Assembly: GCA_030998015.1 (NCBI GenBank)
Contig: JARWMV010000238.1
Span: 1,178,001 to 1,242,000, forward strand
DNA length: 64,000 bases
Source of the DNA: Ceratorhiza oryzae-sativae
Taxonomy: Eukaryota; Basidiomycota; Agaricomycetes; Cantharellales; Ceratobasidiaceae
Reading direction: 5' to 3'
A program made the translations under genes and the position numbers. Below, one piece after another: positions 35,126 through 47,692 of the stretch; position 1 is the first letter of the stretch; each line of letters opens with the position of its first letter. The notes under the pieces were generated by a model that saw nothing but the letters and a program-made list of their open reading frames with translations, had not been told where the DNA came from and did no database searches.

Positions 35126-38100
35126 CTATGAATCATCTTCTGAAAATGTTTCTCGTTGTAACGCGTCCTTGGCTACGCCTAGACCCCAAACCAGTAGTTC
35201 ATGTGCTCGCTTCGTGCGGGCCCCAAAGTCTTCCTCTGAGAGTAGTGTTTCTAAGAAATACACAATCCCTTTGCACATGACAGGTATACGCAAAGCTTTG
35301 GATGTAATTTCTTCGATAGCTGCTCGGTTTCGGGACTGGGGAACAGATGAATCAGAAGATCGAGCATCGAGCAAAGGAGAATTAGACTGTGAGGTGAGAA
35401 TCATTTGGAGGAATAGTAATTTGAGGAATTGCTTTGATCGAGGTTGAAGTGCTAAGAATTCAACGGGCTAGAATCTTCATTAGCATACGTTGTGGCGATA
35501 ATGCAACTAAATACCTTGAATATTGTTAAAGTCATGGAACCCCGAGCAAGCAACCACGCATATGTTTTGGCATAATTGATGATGGTCGAATCCGAAATGT
35601 CGTCCCCATTCTTATCGAAATCCCGAGAGATCGCAGCACCCCCAACTTGGGATTCACCCAGCGAGCGTAGAAAGTCCCAGAGACAGTATTGCAGAGTAAT
35701 CCGATGCGAATGGGATTTTTGGCAAAGGTGTTGTGTGACAAGCGTGTAGAATGGGTTGTATGCCCGCTCCTGCGTGGCCAAACTGATCAATACACTGAAT
35801 TTGGCAGGTAACCATATTGCATACATTTCCACAGCAGTGAAGGACCACTCGGATGATTTCTCTCTGCTGAGATTCCCGGAGATCAAGTTGTGTCAAACGT
35901 TCGCAGGCGTCTACGTAGTCCTAAATCAAAACGTCAACCTATTCAAAGGTTCACAGACGAGACACTTACATCACTGCTGACGAGCACGACAAATATATTT
36001 CGCCGAATCTCAGTATTCATGCCATGCTGTCGTGCCAGTTGAACCAGCTGATCGGCCACCGTCGCTTTAGTCTCGGCTGCCACCTCTTTGCTCTTTGGCG
36101 CTGCTTTAGTCTCTTTCTTCTCGACCAAAGGATCGCCCGCCCAAGCTGCTCCTACAAGCCACCATTTGCCCCGTTTATCAGACGAGTGGAGGTCTTCCAA
36201 AGAAACCCGCAACGGCTCATGGGACATGACTGCTCAAATGAGGTCATCATGAGATACGTATAGACGGGAGGAAACGGCTACTTGCCATGTCGCTTTTTGT
36301 TAATTCCGCCCAGATACTTTTTCATCCGTTCAATCGCTGCAGAAGCCACATTCTGACCAGTACCGGTCGCGCGTTTGGCGTCTTTTAGTTTGTTGTTCTT
36401 CAAGTTAACAAGCGTTTCCACTAAGAATCGGAATCGAGAGCTAAAAATAAATTTCCCATTAGGGAATCCTAGAGGGAGAGTTCTTTTCATGCTCACCTGA
36501 GCTCATTGGCATTCTTGCCTCGCATCTTGTCCTGCACAAGTTGAATAATGTCTTTCAGTGCAAGTGGATCATCTTGCCGCATTTGGTGTCCGGAATCTAG
36601 GGGTCTCATTAACATTTTATTTACGATAGTGTATGAAGAAGCTCACTTTTGACCACCTTGAGTAACAACTCAACATCGTGCTCCAAAAACTCCGAATCAA
36701 GCAACGCTCGTATTAAGTCGTATATAAGTACGCATGAGATCACCTGAAAGTTGTACAACTCTGAGAGAAGCACGAGCAGGTTGGATGATTCCTTGGTGCC
36801 AGTCGGAACCGAATCGTCCTCCCTGGATACAGCTTCAGAAGATTTGAGACCATCGGAACGAAGCAATTTCCAATGTGTTTCGTAGGAAGACACGGCTTGT
36901 TCCACAAAATATGCCGCTATTTTGTTGGCTGATTAGGGGCTCATCTGGTTAAATATAAGGAGGAAACATACCAAATTCAATACCAATGATCTTGTGTATC
37001 GCAGCAACAAATGCAGCATGCAGAATTACAAACGTGTCCAATAGATTTGCGGATGATGAAATGGAGTCGAGTAGTATGCTCGTCAATGCCTGTGTAACAT
37101 CTGTCTCGGTTTTACTAGAGCACTCGGAGGAAATTTTTAACATCTGTACTCACCGTTTCGAGGATTTGACCTATATAACGCTTCGACTTCTGTCACAATT
37201 CCTTCGATGTTTTGTTCGCCTAGTCTGGGTGTTCGAATTCAGGCATCAGACACAAGGCAAACGAACAGGACCAAAAAATCTCACCGATTTAGTAATCCCT
37301 TTAGTTGGCGGGTGAGCTTTGTTTGCTCGGGAGTTTGACCAGGGGCAGCTACGTCGCTCGATGATGCCTTTTGACGAAGATGTGGAGGAGCGTATGCGCC
37401 TATGAACCTTTGTCGGAATCAAAAACGCAAGGCATACATGGGTGGCTCTCACCAGCGCATTTTGCTGGTGCCTCTGTAGCCTCTGGTTCAGAGTCATGCT
37501 GTTTGAGTATTGGGATATCCTCTTGGTCACTCGAGCCATCGGATGAGCCATTGCCAGGGTCTGTATGTTCCAAATCATCTTCTTCTGGCTAGGCAAACTC
37601 AGCTGAAGTACCGGGTTTGCACAAATAGCGTACCTCTTCCTCTCCATCCCCACTTTCGCCCTCGGATTCTTCCTCTTCACTTTCTCCGCTTCCTTCAAAC
37701 CCATCCTCCTCCCCCTCACCAAACATGTCAATCTCCTCCTCAAGTCGATCCAAATCCAGCATGATATCTAGTACTTTCGATCAATACTTACCTCGTCGCC
37801 AAACACAGATCCCACACTCACCGTCCAGACCATCACCGCCGAACGCTCCTCCGTATGCGTCCTTTCCTTTCCCCTTTTTCTTCTTCTTCTTAAGTCTAAG
37901 TTTGGCTTCGAGCCACGCAATCTCGTCATCCTCGATATCTTTGGCCCTTTTTGGTTTGGCCAGAGCGAGATCATCCAGTGATGTGGATTTCGACTTTGGT
38001 TTCGAGGATTTGGCCAGTGCTAGAGCAGGTTTTACAGAGCCCGATTGAGAAAGGCCAGGAAGAGTCGGTTTGGGTGGTACTGAGGGAGTGGCTTTCGAAG

Positions 38101-38498
38101 AGGCGGCAGGTAAGACTTTGGATTTGGGACGAACGAGAGAGACAGGTGCGGTCGTCTCGTCCTGCAATTTCGGTCGCTTTGGAGGTCGACCATCTCCCAC
38201 TACAGCCCCACCAAGCCGTTTCTTTCCCCTGTCCTCTTCTTCTCTCTGTCTCGAGAAGAATTGGGCCTTTCGGCTCTTGGCCTCTTCCCGCTTTGACTTT
38301 CTCGCACTCCGTCGATCAACAGTACGACGTCGAGAGGTCGAAGCACCCGACGCTGTATCTTCATCTAACTCGTGCACAAAATTTTAATCAAACCTGAAAA
38401 AAAAAACACTGTACATCAAACTCACCCCGTGCATTCACCTGATCCAACAAGGCTTGCGGCAATCTCGTCCGCTTGTCCTGATACTTTGGTTTCGCCAT
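35126..38498 (-). CDS. nucleolar MIF4G/MA3 protein NOM1/Sgd1
   Basis: Multi-exon minus-strand gene from ATG (MAKPKYQDKRTRLPQALL) at 38498 to TAG at 35126. It has a basic, Lys-rich N-terminus (RLKKKKKKGKGKDAYGG), acidic runs, the AYAPPHLRQK motif before a MIF4G domain, the family segments RFLVETLVNLKNNK and PLRVSLEDLHSSDKRG...WWLVGAAWAGDP, and a C-terminal MA3 region (AYNPFYTLVTQHLCQ, IFKVFTLQPRSKQFLKLLF). Sgd1/NOM1 is an essential nucleolar factor for 40S subunit assembly in yeast and animals. The last introns were placed by matching the FTLKPRT-type segment. Internal exon borders were not all resolved. Confidence 0.9.
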
Positions 38499-38608
38499 TG
38501 GCCAAAAGATGGCAGTTAAAATTAGAGGTACCGATCATCACGTGAAGCGCCACACCCGCACCGACGTTCAGGCGAAAACAAAATCCATTTACAAATCAAA
38601 ATGTCTAA

Positions 38609-40139
38609 TTACATCATATCAGTATCTTCAGAAAGCAACTGGTCAACGTCTTGTTCGTCGTCTTCGCCTTGAGTGGCGGCTTCATCATCTTCGTCTGCGG
38701 TGACAACCTCATGGTCGTGCTCGCTCTCCCCATCTATCTCACCCCCATCTCCAACTTCTTCATCGTCGTCCTCATCGTCGTCCTCACTCTCCTCAAACAT
38801 CAACGACACGAACTCGTCTCCAAGCTTTTGACCTGTTGCAGCCTTTTGCTCTTCCCCCTGTTCCCCCTGTGTTTCTGCCTGCTCTCCCTTGACTCTGGCC
38901 AGATCCGCCTCTGCAGCAGCAGCGGCCATCTTGCCTTTGCTCGCCCGAATCACATGCGGAAGCTTACATCCCTTTGTCCGACACACGCCGTGCTCTGCAA
39001 AGTCCGGGCACTCCCTCACATGGTTTTTGGGGCACTCGACACCCTTTTCGCAGTACCCCAGCACCGCAAAGTCGCGACACACTCCGGTCTTGACATTATC
39101 TGGACCGAGAAACACGTGCGGGTAGGGACACGCGCTCCCAAGTCTGCATCGACCCGCATTCTGGAAATGAACACACAGCGGCATGCGTTGGGGCGTCGAG
39201 TCGTGCGAAAGGGGGCAGGTGAGAGCTGTATTGGGGCAGTCTTTGGTGACAAACCGAGGACAGATGGCGGTTTTATTGGGGTCGTGTTGGTAGGGGCATG
39301 TGTTGCCGTTTTGACATATTCCTGTGGAACAGGGGAGTGTAAAGTTGGAATACGAGGAGGCATGAAATTGGACTGGGGCGCACCTGTTCGTGTCCAGAAT
39401 CGACACGGTTTATCAACTACCTTGCGCTTGATAGGCAGTTTACTTTTTCCGAATGCACCGCGTTGATTACTGTGGGAGGTCAAAACAGGCGGTTGGACAA
39501 CAAAGAGATGAAAACCGCACCGATGGGATTGAACGTTTGCCAATGTAGCAGACAGCTTGGCCAACCTGGCGCGTTTGGCGGCCAATACTGCTGGTGGAGG
39601 CGGGGGCGGTTTCGATTTTCCGATTCGATTCGCTGCGACTAGCTTGTTCTTGCCGGCGTGAACGAGTTGCTGGGTTTGTGTCGGAGGTGTGGCCAAGGGT
39701 ATTGTCGCAGCCGATGGAGTTGACGTTGGTGTCGGCTGGGTGGACGCGCGGGATGGAGGTCTTGATGCTGTCGGGGCTGTGAAACAATTAAAATCTGCTG
39801 ATGTCGGGCAAACGCACGAAACCGGACCTCCTTTGCGTACGAGCGACTTGCCCCCTCGGCTGCTCTGGAAGACCTGACCACCAAGAACGACTTCCTGTGG
39901 GGCGTCAGTGTGAGAAGAGCCACTTGCACCAGACGGATATGCATATGGTTTCCGGTACGCGGGTGGACCGTGAGGGCGTCCACCGCGATAGCCACCGCGA
40001 GGGGCGTGTTGCGCTTGGGACTTGTGCCGGTTGATGGCACCTGGAATCACGTCAGAAGATGCGAAACAAATATGAATTGGCCCGGCTGACCAGATAATCT
40101 TGATATCTCCTCGAGGATCTGGGCGTCTGTCTGGGCCAT
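38609..40139 (-). CDS. CCCH zinc-finger protein with five fingers (ZC3H3-like)
   Basis: Start MAQTDAQILEEISRLSG at 40139. The N-terminal half is Gly/Arg/Pro/Ser-rich (APRGGYRGGRPHGPPAYRKP). Five consecutive CCCH fingers follow: CRFWTRTGICQNGNTCPYQH, then one starting CPRFVTKDC, CVHFQNAGRC, CRDFAVLGYC and CPDFAEHGVC, with spacings C-x7/8-C-x4/6-C-x3-H. The C-terminus is strongly acidic (FEESEDDDEDDDEEVGDG). Tandem CCCH fingers of this kind bind RNA; animal ZC3H3 acts in mRNA 3'-end processing and export. Orthology is inferred from finger number and spacing. It lies 111 bp downstream of the NOM1 start on the same strand and is divergent from SUR2. Confidence 0.88.
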
Positions 40140-40294
40140 GGCCGATGACGGTGGTGGTCGGGAGTAAGAGCAGGGGGGTGGCTGTGGCTGAGTCATGTGC
40201 GGCCCTGAAGAGCGGCGCCGAGCGGTGTCGACATCTCACGAGTCGGAACGACCACGCACGGCCGACCACGACCACTGTTTTTTTGGGGCTCGGG
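40140..40294. promoter_or_regulatory. divergent promoter region between the CCCH gene and SUR2
   Basis: Start codons are head to head with 155 bp between them. The gap is GC-rich and ends with a T-run (CTGTTTTTTTGGGG) just before the SUR2 ATG. Confidence 0.45.
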
Positions 40295-41391
40295 ATGGCT
40301 GCGCTCAACACCACCGCCGATGCGTTCTACAACGCCCTTGTGCCGTCCCCGCTCACCTTTCCGTGGTACCACGCCGCGAGACCCGACCTGCTCAGCTGGG
40401 TCTCCGACAAACATCTCTCGCTCGCCGCACCCATCGTCGCCTACTGGTGCCTCTCCATGTTCTTCCACTTTCTCGACTGCTCCGAGTTCGCCTGGCTTGA
40501 AAAATACCGCTTGCACGAATCCGCCGAAGTCACGTCTCGCAACCTCGCAACTCGCGCCGACGTGATCTGGGCCGTCTTTGTGCAGCACATTATCCAGACG
40601 GCGCTTGGGCTTCTATTTTTGGACGAACACGGCAGCGAACAGTCGTACGATCACACGGCTGGTATGCGCACCTGCGCGCCCTGGGTTGTCTCGGCCGTGC
40701 GATTGGTATGCGGGCCCGCACTCGGCGATCAGGTTTTGGTGTCGTATGGCCAGCAGCTCGTCTATGCGACCTATTGGTGGGCCATCCCAGCTGCCCAGTT
40801 CTTGTTTGCACTGTAAGCATCCCCCCACGTCATTTTTCTCATTCAGATGAAGCTCACGTGTGATCCATTCAGCCTTGTGATGGATACATGGCAATATTTC
40901 CTTCACCGTCTTTTCCACGTCAACAAGTATCTCTACCGCAAGTTCCACTCGGTTCACCACCGGCTATACGTTCCCTACGCATATGGCGCACTCTACAACC
41001 ACTGGTTCGAGGGTCTTTTGCTCGACACACTCGGCGCGGCGTTCTCCCATTATGTCGCTGGGATGGGCATCCGACAGGGTATATTCCTCTTTGCGTTCTC
41101 TACGCTCAAGACTGTCGACGACCACTGTGGCTACGCCCTACCCTTTGATCCCTTCCAAGCGGCATTTGGGAACAATGCACCGTACCATGACGTGCACCAT
41201 CAGGTAAGTGCGTCATATCGCCGCTTCCATTCTGAGACTGAAACCGCTATCGTTAGGCCTATGGTCTCAAAAAGAATTTCAGCCAGCCGTTCTTCGTTCA
41301 CTGGGACACTATCCTTGGTACAAAGATGGAACCACGCAAACTCAAGGACAAGAAAGACGCCAAACACAAGCTCAAGGAAAAGGAGCTCTAG
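40295..41391 (+). CDS. SUR2: sphingolipid C4-hydroxylase (Sur2-like fatty acid hydroxylase)
   Basis: Three exons (40295-40812, 40873-41203, 41257-41391) give 327 residues, frames intact. It has several membrane helices and the three histidine clusters of the di-iron hydroxylase family: HRLFH, HSVHH and HDVHHQ. Flanking text (MDTWQYFLHRLFHVNKYLYR; DDHCGYALPFDPF; PFFVHWDTILGTKM) is typical of Sur2. The enzyme hydroxylates sphinganine at C4 in the ER to make phytosphingosine, the main fungal long-chain base. The C-terminus is Lys-rich (LKDKKDAKHKLKEKEL), consistent with ER residence. Confidence 0.94.
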
Positions 41392-41616
41392 TCTGCATAT
41401 TCCCTGTTGGCTAATGGTTCGTGTATAACCCCAGTATACCGTGTTTCTCGCTCGCTTGAAAATCTTGTCACTCTCTACCCCTGTCACCACTCTTTATCTA
41501 TTACCGTGTTGTTCAAGCCTTTCTCCCTTTTGTATACAGACTACCGTACATAATGTGATTGAGTATTAGACCGGTTAAACAAGTGGTATAGAGCAAGCCC
41601 GAGGTACCAGAACACG

Positions 41617-42715
41617 CTACATACGGAAGCGCATGTACGCCATAAGTAGGGCTGCACAACCAGTGGCTAAAAGACGAAAGCAGGTAAAAATAGCCAATGT
41701 GAATGACTGGGCGACATACCGACTGTAACAAGGTATTGCAATGTATTTTGCTGTTCGCCGATCAAACATGAGCGTCATATATAGAAACTACATTACGTAT
41801 CCCACCTTGGATTGCTCAATAGCCGTTCGCAACCCGCTAATTTCACTCTCGACCCGGGTGTCGACTTCTCGAATTTTGAGCTCCTGCATGCTAGCCTCGT
41901 CCCTTATTCTCCCTATCCAGCCGGATCAATATCTCCTCCCCCGCCCAAGAATCACACCGCTCACCCTTTTCCAAATTCAAATCCAACCTCACCCCCGCCT
42001 GAGTCCTCACAATCTCTTCCCTCAGTCGCGCCTTGAGCTTTTCGACATCGGCGAGTAGCCGGTCGTTGTCCGCTCTCATCAGCGCAACGTCGTTTTTCTC
42101 GAGCAACTGGACCTCGGATTTGAGTTGTGCAAAATCGACCTTTTGGGTGTACGAGTACTACCATTGCGAAGAATATTAGCTACAATTCTTCCAGAATAAT
42201 CGAGATGACTAGGAAAGCTCTTGTGCAAAGGGCATCAAGCTACACCATCAGCTATTCCACCATGCGAAGGACCAGGCTCTCTAGCCAGCCCTCGAAACAG
42301 CCAACAAATCAGCCACCACCCCCCCCCTCACTGCCGAAACGAAACAAACCCCGAGCGCACCTTTTCTTGATCGGATTTGGTGACCATGTTCCGACTCATA
42401 TTCTTCACACTCTCGTCAATCACCTGCGAAATAGCGAGCATGAGACCCTCGGCTTGAGTCCTTGAAAGCCCTTCTTCCTCGAGTCGTTGAACAAACTGGT
42501 GCGTGTCAAAGTGGTTGTCTCGGAGTATGCGAGAAGTACATAGTCGACATCGGTTCAGAGGGCGGGGGGGAGGACAAGGTGAGATTGGTATGCGCAATGG
42601 TCCGGTGAGTGCGGGAATGAGAGTGCGAGCTAGGGGCTTGATCTCTTGAGTGTATACGAACGATGCAGACAAGGCCAAGCGACATACCGAGACGCGTTCT
42701 GTGAGCGCTGATCAT
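41617..42715 (-). CDS. DUF1640 coiled-coil mitochondrial protein (MCUR1/FMP32 family)
   Basis: Six exons (42688-42715, 42361-42518, 42157-41965, 41806-41912, 41720-41750, 41617-41666) give 188 residues, frames intact. Family features are DTHQFVQRLEEEGLSRTQAE, VTKSDQEK, YTQKVDFAQLKSEVQLLEK, a long coiled coil (DVEKLKARLREEIVRTQ), LDLNLEKGRIRDEASMQELK, and a single C-terminal membrane helix (LVTVATGCAALLMAYMRFRM). The N-terminus (MISAHRTRL) is short and basic. Family members sit in the inner mitochondrial membrane and have been linked to calcium uptake or respiratory-chain assembly. Confidence 0.9.
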
Positions 42716-43507
42716 CGTGGTAAGGTAATGAGGGTCGCGCCGAAAGATAAGATTAGATTGGGTAACGTGACCCTTTTTGCTTGAGTGGATTTATCCAGTG
42801 TGACATCACTACATGATCCAAACCACGCATACGAGAAAAGTAAAAGAGGTGTGAATAGCGCGAACCATGAGCTACAGTGATTATGAGATATGCGGCCCTG
42901 TATCCCGCGCCCCGGGGTTGAAACTATGCCATAGTAGAGGAGCAGATTGCTTGATTCAGTCGTACCAAGCCACCTCTGACTGTCTTGTTGGGACGTGCGG
43001 CCGCTTCAGTCCAAACTTTCCGTATAAACTCAGCTTTTTATGATGCTATTTTATATTATATCGGATAACCATACCCAAAGGAGCGTTCGGAACAAGCACC
43101 GCAACAATAGCATTTAAACGGATAGGGTTGCGCCATGGACTACTGGAACTCACAATGCAGATAGCATCCATACCTAATCCTACATGCGAGCCCTCTGATG
43201 GATGGTCCCCTATACATGGGATGCAAGTATCGTGTGCTTAACGTGCACTCACCTTCCTATGGCGTTATGTAGTATGTTGGTGCGCCTTTTTGCCCATCCA
43301 ATCCCTGGCCGGCCCTTCAGCGTCCGCCCGCTGTTTCCATCAAGTTCTCAGAACAATGCCTCAATTTTTGCGTTTATAGTGGCGCTGGTGTCTCCCAAAT
43401 CACTTAGGGCTTGGAATAACTCCGCCGCCAAGCTACTCAAATGTAATATCAAACCTATTCTCGTATACGAGCGAGGCCAAAAGTGTTGGATCTGAGGCTC
43501 ATCATAT

Positions 43508-45750
43508 TCACGAGTACCAGTATGCATAGCCGGTGCGTGTATAATCCTCATCGTCCTCCTGTACTAATTCGATCACAGGCTGTGTCTTCGCCGCCTTCGC
43601 CATATCCAACGTTCCAGACTCAAGCCCCTCTTGATTGATAGTTTCCACCTAAGCAAGCCATACTTGTTAGTAGAACGATGAAAATATCAATACCGAGGGC
43701 AACCAGCTCACAATTCCTTTGACTTCTGATACATTCGGTCGATCTTCGGGTAGAAACTCCCAGCAACGTTTCAAGAGCGACCAAAGCTTGTCCCCATGTT
43801 CGGAGTTACGGGGTATATGTATTTCTGGGCGCTCTGGGCAGGCTTTCGCAATCGCCACCGCGAACATAACAGCAGTGTCAGCTTTCTCAGCATATGGAAC
43901 TGCACCTGTAAAGATTTCCTGCCCAAGAACATATCAGGATCGTTCTGATATTCCAACTACAATTATACCAGCATTGTCTGTCAAAAATTGTGTGTTAGAA
44001 ATTCATCTGCTCATACGGCATGTGTGCGTGTCTGGGGGGAGGGGGGGGGAGCTCAGCCTCACCATTCCGAGTGCATATACGTCTGCTGGTTCACTACGCA
44101 TTGTGATGCCTTGGAGGATTTCTGGAGCCTGTGTCGCATAGTCAATGGGATAAATAATCTTCGCAATCTAACAATCTAGTGTCTACTTACTGCCCAGCGT
44201 GTTGAGATGGCAGCCTGAGAGGAGGTTGTTGTAAAATGGAGGGTATACTGGCGCAGATCGGCGTTTCCAAAGTCAGTGAGGAGGGGTGCGCCATTTTCGG
44301 ATATAAGGATATTTGTCTAAATACCAGTGCGTTGAGAACTGGTTAGGGTCAGCCTGTTTGGGACTTACACCCTTCAAATCCCCGTGGATCTAAAACAAAC
44401 AGCATGAGCACGTTAATCGAACATAAGGAACAATCAAATGTTGCTAACCACTCCAGAGCTATGAAGATACAAAAGTCCGTCTACCACTTGCACACTCTGT
44501 TCCCAATCATCAAAATTAGGAACAAGCCCGTGTATGTGCAGCCGAATCTTACTATCCTATACCGGTCTACTCTTGTATGTCGTGCAAGGTATTGAGGGAG
44601 ATTTCCATTGGGCTCCCAACGTGAGATCATCCCTAACTGTCCTCGAAACGAGGCTAACCCAGCTAGTTGTTGAACATTTGGGTGCTTGCACTTAGACCAA
44701 GTATACAGCTCTCGGGCGGCGTGCTATCAATATTTCAAAATGTGTCATCGCTCGACAGTTGAATGTGTGCAAATATACCTTCAAGTATTTCTCGTTTTCT
44801 TCATATGAACTATGAAATAGCCTTATTGTTTTTATTGCAACTGTGGTGCCGTCTCGAAGAGTGCCTTGGTATATGTTACCAAAACCACCATGGGATGTAG
44901 GGAAATTTCCACACATAGGGAGATCTAGCTGGTCTGTCATATCCATACAGCCATGGGCAGCTAAGCGTAGTATGATATCCATAATATTCTGGAAAAAGAT
45001 ATACTTCATTACGAATTATTATCAATACACACTAATCTCACCATGGTACTAGTGATGCCCTCATCGCTCGCTATGGAACCGAGAGCATTCTCCGATAAAA
45101 AGAGCTCGGTTTGGGAGCTAGAAGTAAGCGATTCCTGGAACTTTCTAAAGTATGGAGTCATGAGCTAGAGCAGTCTCGAGGATTGCTCGCAGCTTATTGG
45201 GTAGTTCAAGCATATCGCTAACCGGTTATAATTTGGTTATATTTAGTTTTGGTCAGTATTTATTTTTAAAAAAATAGTGATGCCATTCAAACGGGACACG
45301 CACGAAATGTCGATCCCTTTTGCCTGAAACTCGACCATTGCAGAGTTGAAGTCGTTACCCATCCAAACATACACTTTACTCAAGCCATCATTGGTCAATT
45401 CCCCTCTACTCCATTGATTGAATGCTTCAAGGAGTCGTTTTGTAGAGACCAGAAGCCGGGCGATCGCATCGTCCGGGCTGGGGGTTGGCCCAATCGGCTG
45501 TTGAACGAACGAGCCGTGCTGAAGGGAGATGAAACGAGTTTTACTGAGGAAAATAATTATGTGGGATGTGAATTTATAATTATACCTCATGAGCCTGAGG
45601 GTTGGACAATATTGGAGTCTCGGTAGTTGAAAACTCGATCTCGGTTGTTGCTCCTACGGTACTGTTGTCTGGTGTCCTAGTCGGGCCTAGATAGATTAGA
45701 GATTCATCGCCACTGGTTTCATAATGATTTTCCTGTGTTGATGTAGACAT
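43508..45750 (-). CDS. TKL-like protein kinase with an N-terminal extension
   Basis: Multi-exon gene from ATG (MSTSTQENHYETSGDESL) at 45750 to TGA at 43508. The N-terminal region has VYVWMGNDFNSAMVEFQAKG, a pattern I associate with expanded kinases of Rhizoctonia-type fungi. The kinase domain has a glycine loop and lysine in SHGGFGNIYQGTL...VAIKTI, a catalytic loop starting HGDLKG, DFG in LTDFGNADL, APEILQG, ADVYALGM and the subdomain XI text LLKRCWEFLPEDRP. It probably acts as a Ser/Thr kinase. The C-terminal tail is acidic and ends TGYAYWYS. Some internal intron borders remain approximate. It is divergent from MAK16. Confidence 0.85.
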
Positions 45751-45909
45751 TCCAAAGGCTAGGCCTTCCGCTAGTGCCGTAGAGGTAATCCACAACAAGC
45801 GCGGAGTCGGCACGGGGGAGGATTAGTATTATTTCAAATCTCACGTGCGTACATGGTTTGTCATCCAAATTTTGATTTGTGATCGACATCCAGTCGCCTC
45901 TCCTCCATC
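45751..45909. promoter_or_regulatory. divergent promoter region between the TKL-like kinase and MAK16
   Basis: Start codons are head to head 159 bp apart. The gap contains TCACGTGCG (an E-box-like CACGTG core) near 45841. Function is inferred only from position. Confidence 0.4.
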
Positions 45910-47277
45910 ATGCAAAGCGACGACGTGATTTGGTCTGTTATCAACCACCAAGTGAGCCAATAGTTTTTGATTTAGTGATTTTTATCCCCTAATCGCTGGC
46001 CTCTCAAGTTCTGCTCCTATAAAGTCAAGTGCGAACTACCAACGAGGCTCACACATGGACTCCATTCATAAACTTCCCATAGAACAGATACTCAAAACTT
46101 TTGTCGGAATGAGTACAACGTAACAGGATTCTGTAACCGACAGTCATGTCCACTTGCCAACTCTCGATATGCGACGGTTAGGGAGAAAGAAGGTGAGTTG
46201 ACTACGGTTAACTGGCACTGCTGGACTTGAGCTGATTCGATATGCCTTAGGCGTATTATATCTGTACGTCAAAACAATCGAACGCGCACACACTCCTGCA
46301 AAGATGTGGGAGAAGATCCGGCTTTCGAACAATTATACCAAGGCTTTGGAGCAGGTGCATCTCGATTCGTATTCGAGTGACAAATCTAACTCGGGAGAAA
46401 TAGATTGACCAAGAGTTGATTTATTGGCCAAACTTCGCGATTCACAAATGCAAGCAAAGAGTAACAAAAATTACTCAGTATCTTATCAAGATGCGTAAAC
46501 TCAAGCTCCACGCTCAGTGCGTCTCTTGCGTATTCATCATGTTATTTAACTTACCTTCTGAACCAGGCCCAAGCTAGTCGGCATCAAAAAGAAATTGGAA
46601 CGCCGTGAGGCAACACGTGAAGCCAAAGCTCTGGCTGCTGCCCACCTTGAGCGCTCGATTGAAAAGGAACTTATTGAACGGCTAAAATCAAAGGCTTATG
46701 GAGATGCTCCGCTCAACGTCAATGAGGAGGTCTGGAGACAAGTGTTGGAAGGCGAAAAGCAAAAAGGCAAGGTTGGGCTTGAGTTAGAAGACGATGAAAC
46801 CGATGAGGATGAGGATGAGGACGAGCTGGAGGAGGAGGAAGAGGAAGGTTTGGGGGATCGAGAGTTTGTGAGCGATGACAGCGAATTTGGAGACCTTAGT
46901 GACCTAGAGGACCTTGAAGAAGCTGAGGTAGGTCGCCGTAATCAAATACCTGTATCCTCGCTAAGCACTTGGATAGGATGATGATTCAGGCGAAGATGAT
47001 GAGAGTGCTGGTGAAAGCAAAGGAGACAAACAGGACGACGACGACGAGGGTCCTGGTGAAGAGGTTGGCCCATCAAAAAACCGGCCATCTGCACTGGGCA
47101 AACGCAAGGCTGGTTCATCTCAGAGGCCGGATGCGAAACGAAAAAAGGGGAGAGGTACGAGCCTTCCGTGTACCTCGAGTGGCCTATGCTCACCCTTCAA
47201 CAGGCGGAGCACGTGTGGAAGTCGAGTACGAGCAAGAAACGGTTCCTCTCACAAAAGAGGCAATTGCTTCGTGGTAG
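45910..47277 (+). CDS. MAK16: ribosome biogenesis protein Mak16
   Basis: Eight exons (45910-45951, 46009-46028, 46083-46192, 46251-46354, 46404-46516, 46567-46927, 46977-47154, 47204-47277) join in frame into 333 residues. It starts [20 protein letters not shown] and has the conserved [60 protein letters not shown] and [21 protein letters not shown] long acidic stretch and a basic C-terminus (KRKKGR) follow. Mak16 is a nucleolar factor needed for 60S subunit assembly. Exon 2 is only 20 nt. Frames are intact. Confidence 0.96.
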
Positions 47278-47692
47278 CCTCCATATGCTCTCGCACATTT
47301 TGTATATTTATGCACAAGCTATAGGGTATACACTGACCGAAGCATATACAGTATGCTCATTTGCCGGGAGTTTGATCGAGACAAGCTGTGGTGCTTCCAC
47401 TTCCTTCTGCTTTTCGATCGCTATTGAAGCGCTCGGCTTGGCGTCCTACCTACAACGTCATAGCGCACCTTTCTCCTGCCCGCAGATGCAAGTCTCGCTT
47501 GTATAAGAGGAAAATACACGCCAACAAGGCACAGTCTCAGGAAGCACTTTATGCCATTGGCTCCCTCAGACAACATTCATCGCCCCCATGGAATAATTCG
47601 CTTCCTCATGGCCATATAAATGCGCAGGAGCTTGGCGTTACGCTACATTCGCTTAGCCCTTTCCCCGCCCGCAAGCCATTCGGGGTAGCATT

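Noticed and set aside
46054..46119. Short F-box-like start, [16 protein letters not shown], on the plus strand
   Set aside because: It straddles an intron-exon border of MAK16. The spliced MAK16 frame is fully conserved there, so the F-box resemblance is chance.
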